DNA of 64,000 nt from assembly GCA_031292355.1 (NCBI GenBank), contig JARLHI010000032.1:94188-158187 (forward strand). Reading direction: 5' to 3'. Under the pieces are notes generated by a model. It had not been told where the DNA came from. It searched no databases and worked only from the letters and a program-made list of their open reading frames with translations. Below are positions 35,980 to 44,570 of this stretch, one piece after another. The position numbers and the translations under genes are program-made. This stretch comes from Candidatus Obscuribacterales bacterium. GTDB lineage: Bacteria > Cyanobacteriota > Vampirovibrionia > Obscuribacterales > Obscuribacteraceae. How positions within the stretch are numbered: the stretch's first letter is position 1; every line of letters starts with the position of its first letter.

Positions 35980-37083
35980 GTGATTAAATTCCGATGTGGC
36001 TTTAATCTAGTGTCAAAGAGGAATCGCCTCCAGCATGGCTTGCTTATTTTACTTGCGTCATACTTAGCTGTGATCGCTGCCACATTGAGTGTCCCAGCAT
36101 TTGCATCACAACTTTACAGCGACGCCCTGCAAGACTTCAATTTGAAGCGCTACCACGCAGCTTCAGATGGATTTCAAAAAGTAATCCAAAATGAGCCGGG
36201 CAACGCCGACGCTTATTTTTATATGGGGCGCTCTCTGGAAGAATTGAAAGAGCGTGATGGTGCTAAAACCATGTATGAAGCCTGTTTCAAGCTCAATCCA
36301 TTTGGAGCGCTTGCCCGTCAGGCTCGCACTCAGTTAATGCATCTGGCTGACACCGAAGCGTCCATCAAGCATCCAACCGACGGCGTAAAGGTGACTGAAG
36401 ACACTTTAAGGATAATTGACTGGCAATCGGCCAATCTTCGTGCCACAAAAATTCTCGAAGGCAATCGAGGCGCTGCCTGGGCTACTCAATCTGGACAAAT
36501 TGCTGCTTTCAAACAAAACGGCTACTACCAACCAACAACCACAAATATGGTTCGCGATCCAAACGCTCAGTACGACAATCAGCAGATGCTGCGCAACATC
36601 AAAGATCAAGTGGCGCGTACTGGTGGGGTGGGCAACCCATATGATCTATCTCGTGGTCTTTTGCCGCAGCCTGTTGCAGTTATGCCTCCGGCCGTGCCTT
36701 ATGTCAATCCAAATACTTACAATTACGCGCCAGTAGCACTCAATACTCGCGGTCATTACAGTAATTTGCAGGCTATGGATACTTATTACCTGCGCACCGA
36801 CGCTGCCGTTCGCGCCGCTCATTATCAAACTCTAGGGCTTTTGCAAGCGACCGAAACACAAAAATCTGCTAACAACCTAAAGACCCTGCTTGCTGAAGAC
36901 AAAAATAGGGCAGGCCCCCATTTGAGGGCTCTTGGTACCAATTTGTACGTGCGAAATTATTCTGACCATGACGATGATTCCTATGCTCCAGAAGATCCTC
37001 TGTTGCAGTTGAAGGCCACAGCCCAGCGATTGGCGGACTTGCCTGTAGGGCAAAAGGCAATTGCGAAGAGTCTCTCAAAATAG
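35980..37083 (+). CDS. Exported TPR protein, 367 residues
   Basis: The frame is open from 35773, inside the esterase gene, but the likely start is the GTG at 35980, preceded by GGGGAG. It gives a normal signal peptide (HGLLILLASYLAVIAATLSV, cleavage near AFA-SQ). Two or three TPR units follow (LYSDALQDFNLKRYHAASDG, then ADAYFYMGRSLEELKERDGA). The rest is Asn/Tyr/Pro-rich and of no family I know. First of four plus-strand genes for exported proteins with gaps of 30-80 bases, likely one operon. Confidence 0.75.
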   Translation: MIKFRCGFNLVSKRNRLQHGLLILLASYLAVIAATLSVPAFASQLYSDALQDFNLKRYHAASDGFQKVIQNEPGNADAYFYMGRSLEELKERDGAKTMYEACFKLNPFGALARQARTQLMHLADTEASIKHPTDGVKVTEDTLRIIDWQSANLRATKILEGNRGAAWATQSGQIAAFKQNGYYQPTTTNMVRDPNAQYDNQQMLRNIKDQVARTGGVGNPYDLSRGLLPQPVAVMPPAVPYVNPNTYNYAPVALNTRGHYSNLQAMDTYYLRTDAAVRAAHYQTLGLLQATETQKSANNLKTLLAEDKNRAGPHLRALGTNLYVRNYSDHDDDSYAPEDPLLQLKATAQRLADLPVGQKAIAKSLSK

Positions 37084-37113
37084 ATCCACCATCACTTCCA
37101 AGAGGTTGTCCTG

Positions 37114-37932
37114 ATGAATAGTCACTTAGGTGCTCTATGCAAATTCTCCATGCTTGTCATAATCCTGCAAACGGGAGGCGCTGCTTTTGCGGAGCCCTGT
37201 CTTGATGCTCGTTGTCAATCCGCTGCTTCGATTATCGACGAATGTCAGAAGTTCGAAATGGGTGCTGCTCGATTCCATCAAAATGCGGAAATACTGATTG
37301 CTCAAGCAACAAAGTTGAAAGGGCAGGCTCAAATTCTGCAGACGAAAGTGCCGGTATTGCCATTGCAAGGAAAAATGAGTGCTGCTGAATATGCTCTGGG
37401 CTCCAAGCAATATGGAGCTGATCTAGCCGATTTTCGCAATCACGCCCAAGCCTATCAAGGACATTTAAAGCAATTTCAAAGTACTGTCGGCGAGTGTCAT
37501 GCTCATGCTGCGGCGCTCGACAATGTTTTGAAAAAATACGAAATTCATGTGGGCGAATTTCACATCAATACGGCTGACATTCGCCCGCCGCACATTTGCG
37601 GAGTGCTGCAAATGACGGTCAATCGTGACTTCACTTCCATTGCCAATCAAATGGTCGCTGATCAAATGCGTGTGCTTCAAGCGGAAGGGCAATTGCGAAC
37701 CCAAGAGGCCGATTTGCGCAACGCTGAGCAAGCGAGCGCTGCTGGTAATATAAAAGCAATGGATAGAGTAAAGCGGGAGGAAAACGAGCAAGCCCTTGCC
37801 AGCGAGTTTGGTCGTTTACAGATAGAATATGAGCTGCTCAAATCGGAAAAGGATAGATTGGCTTCTGCTAACGCAAAAGGTGTTGTTGGTAAAGTGACTC
37901 AGTCTTCAGTTTCAGGCAAAATCAGTCACTGA
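37114..37932 (+). CDS. Exported helical coiled-coil protein of unknown family
   Basis: The 272-residue protein has a signal peptide (FSMLVIILQTGGAAFA, cleavage before EPC). The mature part has Cys residues early (CLDARCQSA, DECQKF) and at GECHAH and HICGV, which could form disulfides. The remainder is helical, rich in Ala/Gln/Glu, with coiled-coil heptads near residues 60-150 and 190-260. I do not recognise a domain. It follows the TPR gene by 30 bases and precedes another exported TPR protein by 38, so it likely works with them in the envelope. Confidence 0.75.
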   Translation: MNSHLGALCKFSMLVIILQTGGAAFAEPCLDARCQSAASIIDECQKFEMGAARFHQNAEILIAQATKLKGQAQILQTKVPVLPLQGKMSAAEYALGSKQYGADLADFRNHAQAYQGHLKQFQSTVGECHAHAAALDNVLKKYEIHVGEFHINTADIRPPHICGVLQMTVNRDFTSIANQMVADQMRVLQAEGQLRTQEADLRNAEQASAAGNIKAMDRVKREENEQALASEFGRLQIEYELLKSEKDRLASANAKGVVGKVTQSSVSGKISH

Positions 37933-37970
37933 GAACTGGTATGCAACGGTAGCCGTTTCGATTCACAGGG

Positions 37971-39053
37971 ATGTCATCCAGGGTTATGCAAGCTTTTCTA
38001 CCAGCGCTCGTAGCTTTCAGTTTACTAATAAGCTCTTCGTTGGCCTTGGCCGCAGACAATGTCGCGAGCCCGGGAGTCTCTGCGCCTGCCGATCTCAAAG
38101 ACGTCACCGATTCTGAAACAGAAGCAAAGAAGGTCGTTGTCGACGAGGCCACGGCTAAGCTGAGCAAAGGCGAACAAACTCAACTGGAGTTGTTGGAAAA
38201 TCATTTTTTTGGCCGAGTGCATCCATCGGAAGTTCTGGATCGTCGCATTGAAAGACTTGAGCGTTTTGTTTTCGGCATCGCCGCTAGTGGTACTGAATAT
38301 GGTGCACGTCTCGACAAGCTCAGCGCTACCCTTTCGACTGTGGATCCTGATGGCAAAAAGCGCGTAATTTCCATTGCCCCTCCAACTGCGCCGCCAGAAG
38401 CAGGCTTACCAAATGTCGTCAATGACACTAGAGACCAACCGATGGCTCCAACTGCGGTTACCCGGGCCGATTCAAATGGACCGTCATCTTCATCTTTGCC
38501 TACATCTGGGGTTGGACCGCGTGAAGAGATCACTCCGCAAACGGTTGCGGGAATGACTGGAGCTGATAATGCCGCCGAAGATAACAAAACTAAAGAGGAC
38601 TTTTACAAAGTAGCTCCTGTTATGGCTTCGTCCCAAAGACCGTCGCTGGCTGGACAAGTAAAAAGCGAACTGCACCAGGGAGAAGTGGCTGGGGTATTGC
38701 ATTGCAATAAAAGTCTTTTTCCGATTGATGGCGAACCTGTGCAAGTGATGCATGAATTGTCTTTGGCGATTAAGGTCCATCCACTCGATCCTGAGCTGAT
38801 GTTTGAGAGGGCAAAGGCTGAAATGTTGCTCGATAAAATCGATAATGCTCTATCTGATTTGTCGGATGCCATTATGAACAATCCGAATCGCTCGCTCTAT
38901 TACCTGGCAAGGGCCTGGTGCTACAAACGTTCTGGGAATTCTGTTCTTGCTAATGACGATTTAAAGCAGGCAAAATTTGTCGATCCAGGTTTGCCAGCTA
39001 AAATAGATTTTTTGCCATCGACAGCAAATTCTGAGGCTTCAAAGACCCAATAA
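37971..39053 (+). CDS. Exported protein with an FG-P-RxxRLExxVFG motif and TPR tail
   Basis: A 360-residue protein with signal peptide LPALVAFSLLISSSLALA (cleavage before ADN). Around residues 70-105 it has LLENHFFGRVHPSEVLDRR followed by IERLERFVFG, a short helical motif that I recall as recurrent in exported proteins of Obscuribacterales-like genomes (memory only). A Pro/Ser/Thr linker leads to C-terminal TPR units (LSLAIKVHPLDPELMFERAK; NNPNRSLYYLARAWCYKRSG). Either the ATG at 37971 or the one at 37986 could be the start; an AGGG sits close before each. Confidence 0.75.
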   Translation: MSSRVMQAFLPALVAFSLLISSSLALAADNVASPGVSAPADLKDVTDSETEAKKVVVDEATAKLSKGEQTQLELLENHFFGRVHPSEVLDRRIERLERFVFGIAASGTEYGARLDKLSATLSTVDPDGKKRVISIAPPTAPPEAGLPNVVNDTRDQPMAPTAVTRADSNGPSSSSLPTSGVGPREEITPQTVAGMTGADNAAEDNKTKEDFYKVAPVMASSQRPSLAGQVKSELHQGEVAGVLHCNKSLFPIDGEPVQVMHELSLAIKVHPLDPELMFERAKAEMLLDKIDNALSDLSDAIMNNPNRSLYYLARAWCYKRSGNSVLANDDLKQAKFVDPGLPAKIDFLPSTANSEASKTQ

Positions 39054-39131
39054 ATAAGTATTTGCTCGTAATATATAAGTTGGTTCAGGTTTTGGCCAGC
39101 TTAATAGACACGCAGAGGCGAAAATCCTATA

Positions 39132-40766
39132 TTGTTCACGATAGTAATACGCACCAAGCGTCAAAAATTCACGTTGGCTTTACTTTTGTCTCTGGCGGTC
39201 CTAAGTGCTGGTCACAATACAAGCTCTGACGCTTTTGCGCATTCACGACCAAAAGCGAGCAAGTTGAGAGCTCCTTTGACCAATGAAACATCCTATGCCA
39301 CCACGACTGATGACCGTCTTATTGGCGGTGATGTGCCTATTGCATCCTGGCACGACCAAACTGTAGAACCATGGGCAGCACTTTTATGTATTCATGGTTT
39401 GGGATTGCACAAAGAAAGTTTTGCACCGCTGGGTAAGCGACTTTCAGCTTTAGGAATCGCCACATACGCCATGGACGTGCGCGGCTTTGGCTCCTGGATG
39501 AATACCAAAGAACACAAGCAGGTTGATTTCGAGCAGACTATGCGCGATGTGCTTGCGTCTTTAAAAGCCATGCGTCAGGCGCACCCTGATTTGCCCATCG
39601 TCATTTTAGGTGAATCGATGGGCGGAGCGATTGCCTTGCAGGCGGCCGCTTTATACCCAGACGAAATTGATGGACTGGTATCATGCGTGCCTTCGGGTGA
39701 CCGCTTCGGCAACAAGTCAACCAGCATGAAGGTGGCAATGGCTTACGTTCGTTCGCCAAATAAGCCAATAGCGATTGGTAAAAAAATAGTCAAACAAGCA
39801 AGCTCAGATCAAGAATTGCGACAGGACTGGAGCGATGATGCTCAGGCCAGGTTGGAGTTGTCGCCGCGTGAATTGATGCAGTTTCAATTGTTCATGAATC
39901 AAAATCTGGTGCGCGCAAAAGACATACGCACCACTCCGACACTGATTGTTCAGGGTGCTAACGATCGCCTGGTTAAACCGCAAAGTACTATCGATATTTT
40001 CAACGCTGTCACCGCCACGCAAAAGGACTTACTTTTGCTGGGTAATTCAGAGCATTTGATTTTCGAAAAGGGTCAGTTCAACGATCACGTCGTCGATGTG
40101 TTGACCAGTTGGATTGATAGAAACGCTGGCGTGGATGAAGAAACAGAAGCCAAGCAAGAAGGTAATCACGAAGTTGTTGTCGATGCGCGCAACAAGCAGG
40201 AAGCTAAGGAAGAAAAGGCTAATGACTCGATGAGAGCTGCTCTTGGTCATTTAGATATCGGTCGTGGATATTTGATGCTTGGTCAATATGTCAAGGCTCG
40301 CGATGAATTGCAAACTGTGCTGGAACTTGCCCGCGGTACGTCTATTTCGCGGGACGCTGATGCGCTTTTGTTGACATTGCCTGATGAATTCATTGCTCCA
40401 AATATCGGTCCGTCGACACGAGCGACAGCAGAAGAACTAAAATTGATTTCTTTGTCCGGAGCGATGGCGAACGATAAGCCATCCGTCTTAGTTTTCTGTG
40501 CACCTTGGGTTGAGTCCTGCACTGTTTTGAAAAAGGATTTGCGAGAAATACTTGGGCCGTTTGCCAGTCGAGTCAATGTCGTCGAAATAGACGCCGATGA
40601 TGCCGCTAATGGTGCTCTTCTGACAAAGTACGGCATTAGCCCTTTGCCTGCAGTACTCTTCCTTAATGGTCGCAATGAGGTCGAGTCTTATATTCTGGGC
40701 GACGATCGCGGAGCATTGCGCAAAGCAATGGCCAAAATAATTGATGTTGAAAAGCCTAAGGACTAA
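39132..40766 (+). CDS. Exported fusion: alpha/beta hydrolase, TPR, thioredoxin fold
   Basis: Starting at a TTG (39132), the 544-residue product has a signal peptide (FTLALLLSLAVLSAG). A monoacylglycerol-lipase-like hydrolase follows (about 55-335): LCIHGLGLHKESF, nucleophile elbow LGESMGGAIA, acid in GANDRLVKP, His in NSEHLIFE. A helical TPR-like unit (GYLMLGQYVKARDELQTVLE) leads to a thioredoxin-fold domain (about 440-540) with VLVFCAPWVESCTVLKKD. The usual WCxxC has become WVESC, so only the second Cys remains; classic dithiol activity is unlikely. YGISPLPAVLFLNG keeps the cis-Pro. Last gene of the exported-protein cluster; its final 11 bases overlap the aminotransferase gene on the other strand. 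Confidence 0.82.
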   Translation: MFTIVIRTKRQKFTLALLLSLAVLSAGHNTSSDAFAHSRPKASKLRAPLTNETSYATTTDDRLIGGDVPIASWHDQTVEPWAALLCIHGLGLHKESFAPLGKRLSALGIATYAMDVRGFGSWMNTKEHKQVDFEQTMRDVLASLKAMRQAHPDLPIVILGESMGGAIALQAAALYPDEIDGLVSCVPSGDRFGNKSTSMKVAMAYVRSPNKPIAIGKKIVKQASSDQELRQDWSDDAQARLELSPRELMQFQLFMNQNLVRAKDIRTTPTLIVQGANDRLVKPQSTIDIFNAVTATQKDLLLLGNSEHLIFEKGQFNDHVVDVLTSWIDRNAGVDEETEAKQEGNHEVVVDARNKQEAKEEKANDSMRAALGHLDIGRGYLMLGQYVKARDELQTVLELARGTSISRDADALLLTLPDEFIAPNIGPSTRATAEELKLISLSGAMANDKPSVLVFCAPWVESCTVLKKDLREILGPFASRVNVVEIDADDAANGALLTKYGISPLPAVLFLNGRNEVESYILGDDRGALRKAMAKIIDVEKPKD

Positions 40767-42042
40767 AGCGTAATTGCTCTACTGTGTCAAAACTATGTGC
40801 TTCTTGCATCATGAGCTCTGGTTCTGCGCTTTGGCTTGAATCCTCGAGCACAGAAAGAATAGTGTCGTAAATATTTTGGAAGTCTTGATTGCTCATCATC
40901 GGGCTGTTGCTTATCGTCAAACTTCTTCTAGCAAATGAAGCAGCTTCTGGAGACTTGGTCGACTGTACGAAATTTACCAGGTGTTCGTCTTCGCTTGCAC
41001 TTTTGTAGAAAATTTTGCTCACACCCATGCCTTGCGCCCACAATTCGTTCAACACCGCTTCGCAATCCATGGCTTTTTCAAAAACCAATGTGAGGTAAGG
41101 ATACGTCCCTTCACAGCCGTAGCCTTCGGTTATGGCGGTAATACTGCTGATAGTGGTAAATTTTTCAACTCTCTGCAGCGCAACATTGCGGCAGCGACTT
41201 TGAAAAAGTGGGAATCTTAGGAAGGCATTTGCTGCGACTCGTTTGCGGAAATCGCTTACCTTATGCATTTTGATAGGAGGAGCAAAAACATCTCCAATTG
41301 CTCGTTGCGGGTCGCCTTTTGCAAGCCACTGCCTCAACTCCGTGCCATATGTGATGCTCAGTCCAAGCGGATTGTAGAGAAAGCAAGACGATATCGTTTC
41401 TAATATTTTTGTCAATTCTAATTTTGGTCTTTGCCGCAGCAATTTTCGGCCTGTTTCGGCTAGAGCGCTTTGAAGATGTCCGTTGTGCGAAACCAGAGCA
41501 CCTATTTCCAAGATGTTGAAACCTTTGACGGCGTTGAGACTATAGATGCCGATATCGCCAATGGTGCCCACTGGTTGCCCCAGGTGTCTGGCTCCAAGAG
41601 CCTGCGAAGCGTCTTCGATGATGAAGGCGCCGTGTTGTCTGGCAATTCTGGTTGCTTTGAGTAGATCCGCTGGAATGCCACCCAGGTGAGTCGTAATTAT
41701 GCACAATGTTTGCTCTCCGGCAAGAAGTGCTAATTGCTCGTAATCAAAATCAAAATGGTCGACTTGCGTATCGCAAACTCGAACTTTCAAGCCTGACTGA
41801 TTAATGGCGTGAATGACTCGAGGACAGCAAAAGGCTGGAACGATTACTTCTTTGCGGGGACTGAATTTTTTTAAGGTAGAAAGAGCAACAACGAGACAAG
41901 CAGCGGCTGAACTGCCGATTTGCACATAGGGCACTGCCAAATAACTGGCGAGCATTGTTTCAAGGGGGTATTTTCCCTCTTTAAAGAAGTCATTCAAACA
42001 TAAGGGGAGACCGGCAGCGGGAGGTAACTCACGTACGATCAC
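40756..42042 (-). CDS. DegT/DnrJ/EryC1/StrS-type PLP aminotransferase
   Basis: The 428-residue protein has the fold-type I pattern of nucleotide-sugar aminotransferases: VQIGSSAAACLVVAL at the cofactor phosphate site, VIVPAFCCPRVIHAI, IIEDASQALGARHLG (the PLP Asp), GDIGIYSLNAVKGFNILEIG with the likely Schiff-base Lys, and a C-terminal small domain. Substrates in the family are usually keto-sugars on UDP or dTDP. No sugar dehydratase lies nearby, so substrate is unknown. Last gene of a four-gene operon; its start overlaps the preceding transporter gene by four bases (ATGA). Confidence 0.87.
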   Translation of the reverse strand: MIVRELPPAAGLPLCLNDFFKEGKYPLETMLASYLAVPYVQIGSSAAACLVVALSTLKKFSPRKEVIVPAFCCPRVIHAINQSGLKVRVCDTQVDHFDFDYEQLALLAGEQTLCIITTHLGGIPADLLKATRIARQHGAFIIEDASQALGARHLGQPVGTIGDIGIYSLNAVKGFNILEIGALVSHNGHLQSALAETGRKLLRQRPKLELTKILETISSCFLYNPLGLSITYGTELRQWLAKGDPQRAIGDVFAPPIKMHKVSDFRKRVAANAFLRFPLFQSRCRNVALQRVEKFTTISSITAITEGYGCEGTYPYLTLVFEKAMDCEAVLNELWAQGMGVSKIFYKSASEDEHLVNFVQSTKSPEAASFARRSLTISNSPMMSNQDFQNIYDTILSVLEDSSQSAEPELMMQEAHSFDTVEQLRFSP

Positions 42043-42461
42043 AGGCTAGTGTTCTCCAGAAGTTTCGACTTTTTTTGGACAGTGCTCTCTTCGGCAGCGA
42101 GAACAAAGATGCCTCCAAGTATCAGTAGGCTGCCTATTACCTGGACAACGTTCAATTTTTCGTCCAGAAACACAACTGAAAAAATGAGCACAGATACAAT
42201 TTCTAAGTGAGAGGCCGCAAAGGCAGGACCGATTGGTGCGTGCTTCAGCAAAGTCATCCAGGTTATAAACGCGCCTAGATAGCCAAGGATAGAGAGATAA
42301 ATCCACTTCTCGCACATAATCTGTGCAATCCAGTGGAGAATAATTTGTAATTGAAAAATCTCAGGAAAAGCGGCATGGGCTCCTGCGAGCTTGAAGCCGA
42401 TCTGTGACATGGTATCGAACACCATCAGAATAAAAAAGCCAATCACATAGAAGCGCGTCAT
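42039..42461 (-). CDS. EamA/SMR-like four-helix half transporter (second of pair)
   Basis: The 140-residue protein starts at the ATG at 42461, which overlaps the stop of the preceding gene (TAATG), with GGGG about eight bases before. It has four hydrophobic segments (YVIGFFILMVFDTMSQIGF, YLSILGYLGAFITWMTLL, an AASHLEIVSVLIFSVVF stretch, and VIGSLLILGGIFVLAA). The block FLDEKLNVVQVIG is the usual EamA/SMR loop. Proteins of this size act as dimers; the adjacent paralogue suggests a heterodimer, like ArnE/ArnF. A polar tail follows the last helix. Confidence 0.82.
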   Translation of the reverse strand: MTRFYVIGFFILMVFDTMSQIGFKLAGAHAAFPEIFQLQIILHWIAQIMCEKWIYLSILGYLGAFITWMTLLKHAPIGPAFAASHLEIVSVLIFSVVFLDEKLNVVQVIGSLLILGGIFVLAAEESTVQKKSKLLENTSL

Positions 42462-42820
42462 TATCGGCCCCACCCCACGAGTGTGACGCCGGTGGCAATA
42501 AGACAGGTGGCGATGATACGATTGACCGTCAGTTTCTCATCAAAAAACAGACGTCCGCCGAGCATCACCGCGACAATATTGACCGATCCCATCAAGACGC
42601 CTTGTGAAAGTGGGACGTTCGACATAAAGCCCAAGTAAACGAAAAATTCGATTATGTAAGTGCCAATGCCGAGCCACAGCCAATAATTGGCAATCATGAA
42701 ACGCCAGCGGGCAAGACCTTCCATCTCGTCGGGAGCTTGTGCTGCAGCTTTAAATGACAGCTGACCAAAAGTGTCGATAAATAAATTGCAGGTCCACAAT
42801 AGTGTGGCAATTGGACTCAT
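42461..42820 (-). CDS. EamA/SMR-like four-helix half transporter (first of pair)
   Basis: A 119-residue membrane protein with four predicted helices: LLWTCNLFIDTFGQLSFKAA, YWLWLGIGTYIIEFFVYLG, LMGSVNIVAVMLGGRLFF and IIATCLIATGVTLVGW. FFDEKLTVNRIIA matches the EamA/SMR loop. The family includes the lipid-linked-sugar flippase pair ArnE/ArnF and drug exporters. Its start overlaps the GNAT-like gene by four bases and its stop overlaps the next half-transporter by one, so equal expression is likely. Confidence 0.82.
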   Translation of the reverse strand: MSPIATLLWTCNLFIDTFGQLSFKAAAQAPDEMEGLARWRFMIANYWLWLGIGTYIIEFFVYLGFMSNVPLSQGVLMGSVNIVAVMLGGRLFFDEKLTVNRIIATCLIATGVTLVGWGR

Positions 42821-44049
42821 TGGACCTCTGCCACCGATGGCTGAATAGATGCCTGTTGTTTTGACATGCTTTTTATGAGCCCTCTTAAAAGAGGGTTCGC
42901 GATGAAAACCGCATGTCTGGTATTTGTGAATCTAGCACCTATTGACGACTTTGCCTCATAATCGAGAGTGCCCTCTATATAGAACTTAAAATCGTTGCGG
43001 CAAGCGTGGTCCAGATTGGTCAGCAGGCTCACTTCAGCCAGGTTGAATTTCGAAGCCAGCGGATTTGCAAAACCGCTGTATTTACAGATAAGGTTTTGCC
43101 GGTGGGCGAAGCTTAGATTGAAGCCAATCAGCTGATTTTGAACTCTGTAGAGAAAGACCACTCCGCAATTGCTTTCATCAAGGAGCAAATCGTGGAAATA
43201 ATTGGGTGTTTGCTTAGGTCCGGTAAATAAAGCAGCAACTGACGTATAGGCTGATTGTGACTGGGCTTGCTCGTAACTATTTGAGTACAGCTGATAGAGT
43301 TCTTGCAAAACAGTTGGGTCATAGAAAAAGCGATCGCCTGTGAAGAGCTGAATAACGTCAACGTTTTCTTTGCTCTTGAATTTGTTCTGCAAATCAGTAG
43401 CCCGGGCGGGCTCGAGAGCGGCCAGGTATTCTTCGATGTTTGAAAAATCGATTGGAAAGTAAGCGAGTGATTTGCCGGAAATCAAACTGAATTCACCCGA
43501 TTGTTCGCAAAATTGCATCAGCTTTTGCGCCTGTGTGTTTTCCTCGCGCGGCAACAGTGGCGATTCTTCTGGAATGTCTTTGAGCACGAGCAAATCAGTA
43601 TTACGTTTTTGCATTTGTAGTTTGAGCTCTAAAATAAGAGCTGGAATATTTTCAATAGCCGGTGACACCAGGTATTCTGTCGCAGTGGTGCCAACGAAAA
43701 GAGTGCGTTTACGTAAGAATTGACTCTTGTAGACGCGTTTTAAACCCGGCCAAAATTTGCAAGCACTAGCGAGCATATAACCGAGCAATTCGCCCTGGGC
43801 GGTGTATCCAGGAATACGGCTGGAGCTCAGTTCCAGTGTACAAATCTCCGGTGAGGAATGTCTGAGAAAGGCATTGATTAGTTGTCGCGGCTCAATGGCA
43901 TTTTTGTAAAAGTGAGCGTTTAAGCGTCTTTGTGGCAGACCAAGAGGCTGAAGAGAAGTGGGCGGTGGGGCATCTGCGGGTAATAGCGCAGGCAGCTCAC
44001 CGGTTGAATCGAGTAATGCTGAATTAGTATCAGAAGATTTTTTGTTCAT
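42817..44049 (-). CDS. GNAT/FemAB-like acyltransferase candidate
   Basis: The 410-residue protein begins with a disordered Pro/Ala-rich stretch. The part from about 215 on resembles a GNAT fold as in FemAB-like or peptidoglycan-recognition acyltransferases: LYQLYSNSYEQAQ, CGVVFLYRVQNQLIGFNLSF (the central strands), YSGFANPLASKFNLAEVSLL and FYIEGTLDYEAKSSIGARF. The N-terminal half may be a second, degenerate copy of the fold. No membrane span. First gene of a tightly overlapping operon with two half transporters and a DegT aminotransferase; it may acylate an amino-sugar or amine before export. The family call is moderate. Confidence 0.65.
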   Translation of the reverse strand: MNKKSSDTNSALLDSTGELPALLPADAPPPTSLQPLGLPQRRLNAHFYKNAIEPRQLINAFLRHSSPEICTLELSSSRIPGYTAQGELLGYMLASACKFWPGLKRVYKSQFLRKRTLFVGTTATEYLVSPAIENIPALILELKLQMQKRNTDLLVLKDIPEESPLLPREENTQAQKLMQFCEQSGEFSLISGKSLAYFPIDFSNIEEYLAALEPARATDLQNKFKSKENVDVIQLFTGDRFFYDPTVLQELYQLYSNSYEQAQSQSAYTSVAALFTGPKQTPNYFHDLLLDESNCGVVFLYRVQNQLIGFNLSFAHRQNLICKYSGFANPLASKFNLAEVSLLTNLDHACRNDFKFYIEGTLDYEAKSSIGARFTNTRHAVFIANPLLRGLIKSMSKQQASIQPSVAEVQ

Positions 44050-44570
44050 GATTCAAGATTGATGACTGAGGGGAAGAACTTCTGGTTCCTGTCTGGACAA
44101 ATATTGAGTGGATACCCGACACCTGGATTTAGGTTAACCTTATTTTGTCTTTCGCTCAGTCGAAAGCTCGATTTAAACCTCTTTGAAAGTCAAGCTTTAA
44201 AAGATGTTCATAGACTCGAACGGTCCACTGGTTGACCATTAGACTTCATTTAGTGCTTTCGGTCGCGACAACGAGTGGCGGCGTCTTTGCACTCTCTTCT
44301 TCATACTCAAACTGACCGTGCAAGTCAATAAAAATGCGGTGAGCATTCGATAATCTAGCGCTCAATAGTTGACTAGCGCTGATTCGAGCATGCTGTTCCT
44401 ACTGCTAGTTCTGGTATCAAATGTGGTTGCATATTTAGACACCACTCTTGATTGAAAATCGATGACGCTTTGATACAACTGATGGTGACAATTAACTACA
44501 AATTACTACGATTCACTACAAAAAAGCACAAAAGTAGGAAAGGCAATCTCGTTACGGTAAGATTCTAGGC
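44050..44570. other. Long intergenic region with short repeats
   Basis: In these 521 bases between divergent genes I see no coding frame. There is a perfect 10-bp palindrome AGGTTAACCT (44131-44140), two direct copies of CTAGCGCT at 44355-44362 and 44373-44380 (18 bases apart), and three ACTAC-containing repeats around 44496-44519. These are candidate regulator sites for the acyltransferase operon or the rRNA methyltransferase. A small RNA cannot be excluded. Confidence 0.45.

Noticed and set aside
40756..44049. Arabinose lipid A modification operon (arnB/E/F)
   Set aside because: The parts look alike, but no arnA, arnC, arnD or arnT accompanies them and the acyltransferase is foreign to that pathway.
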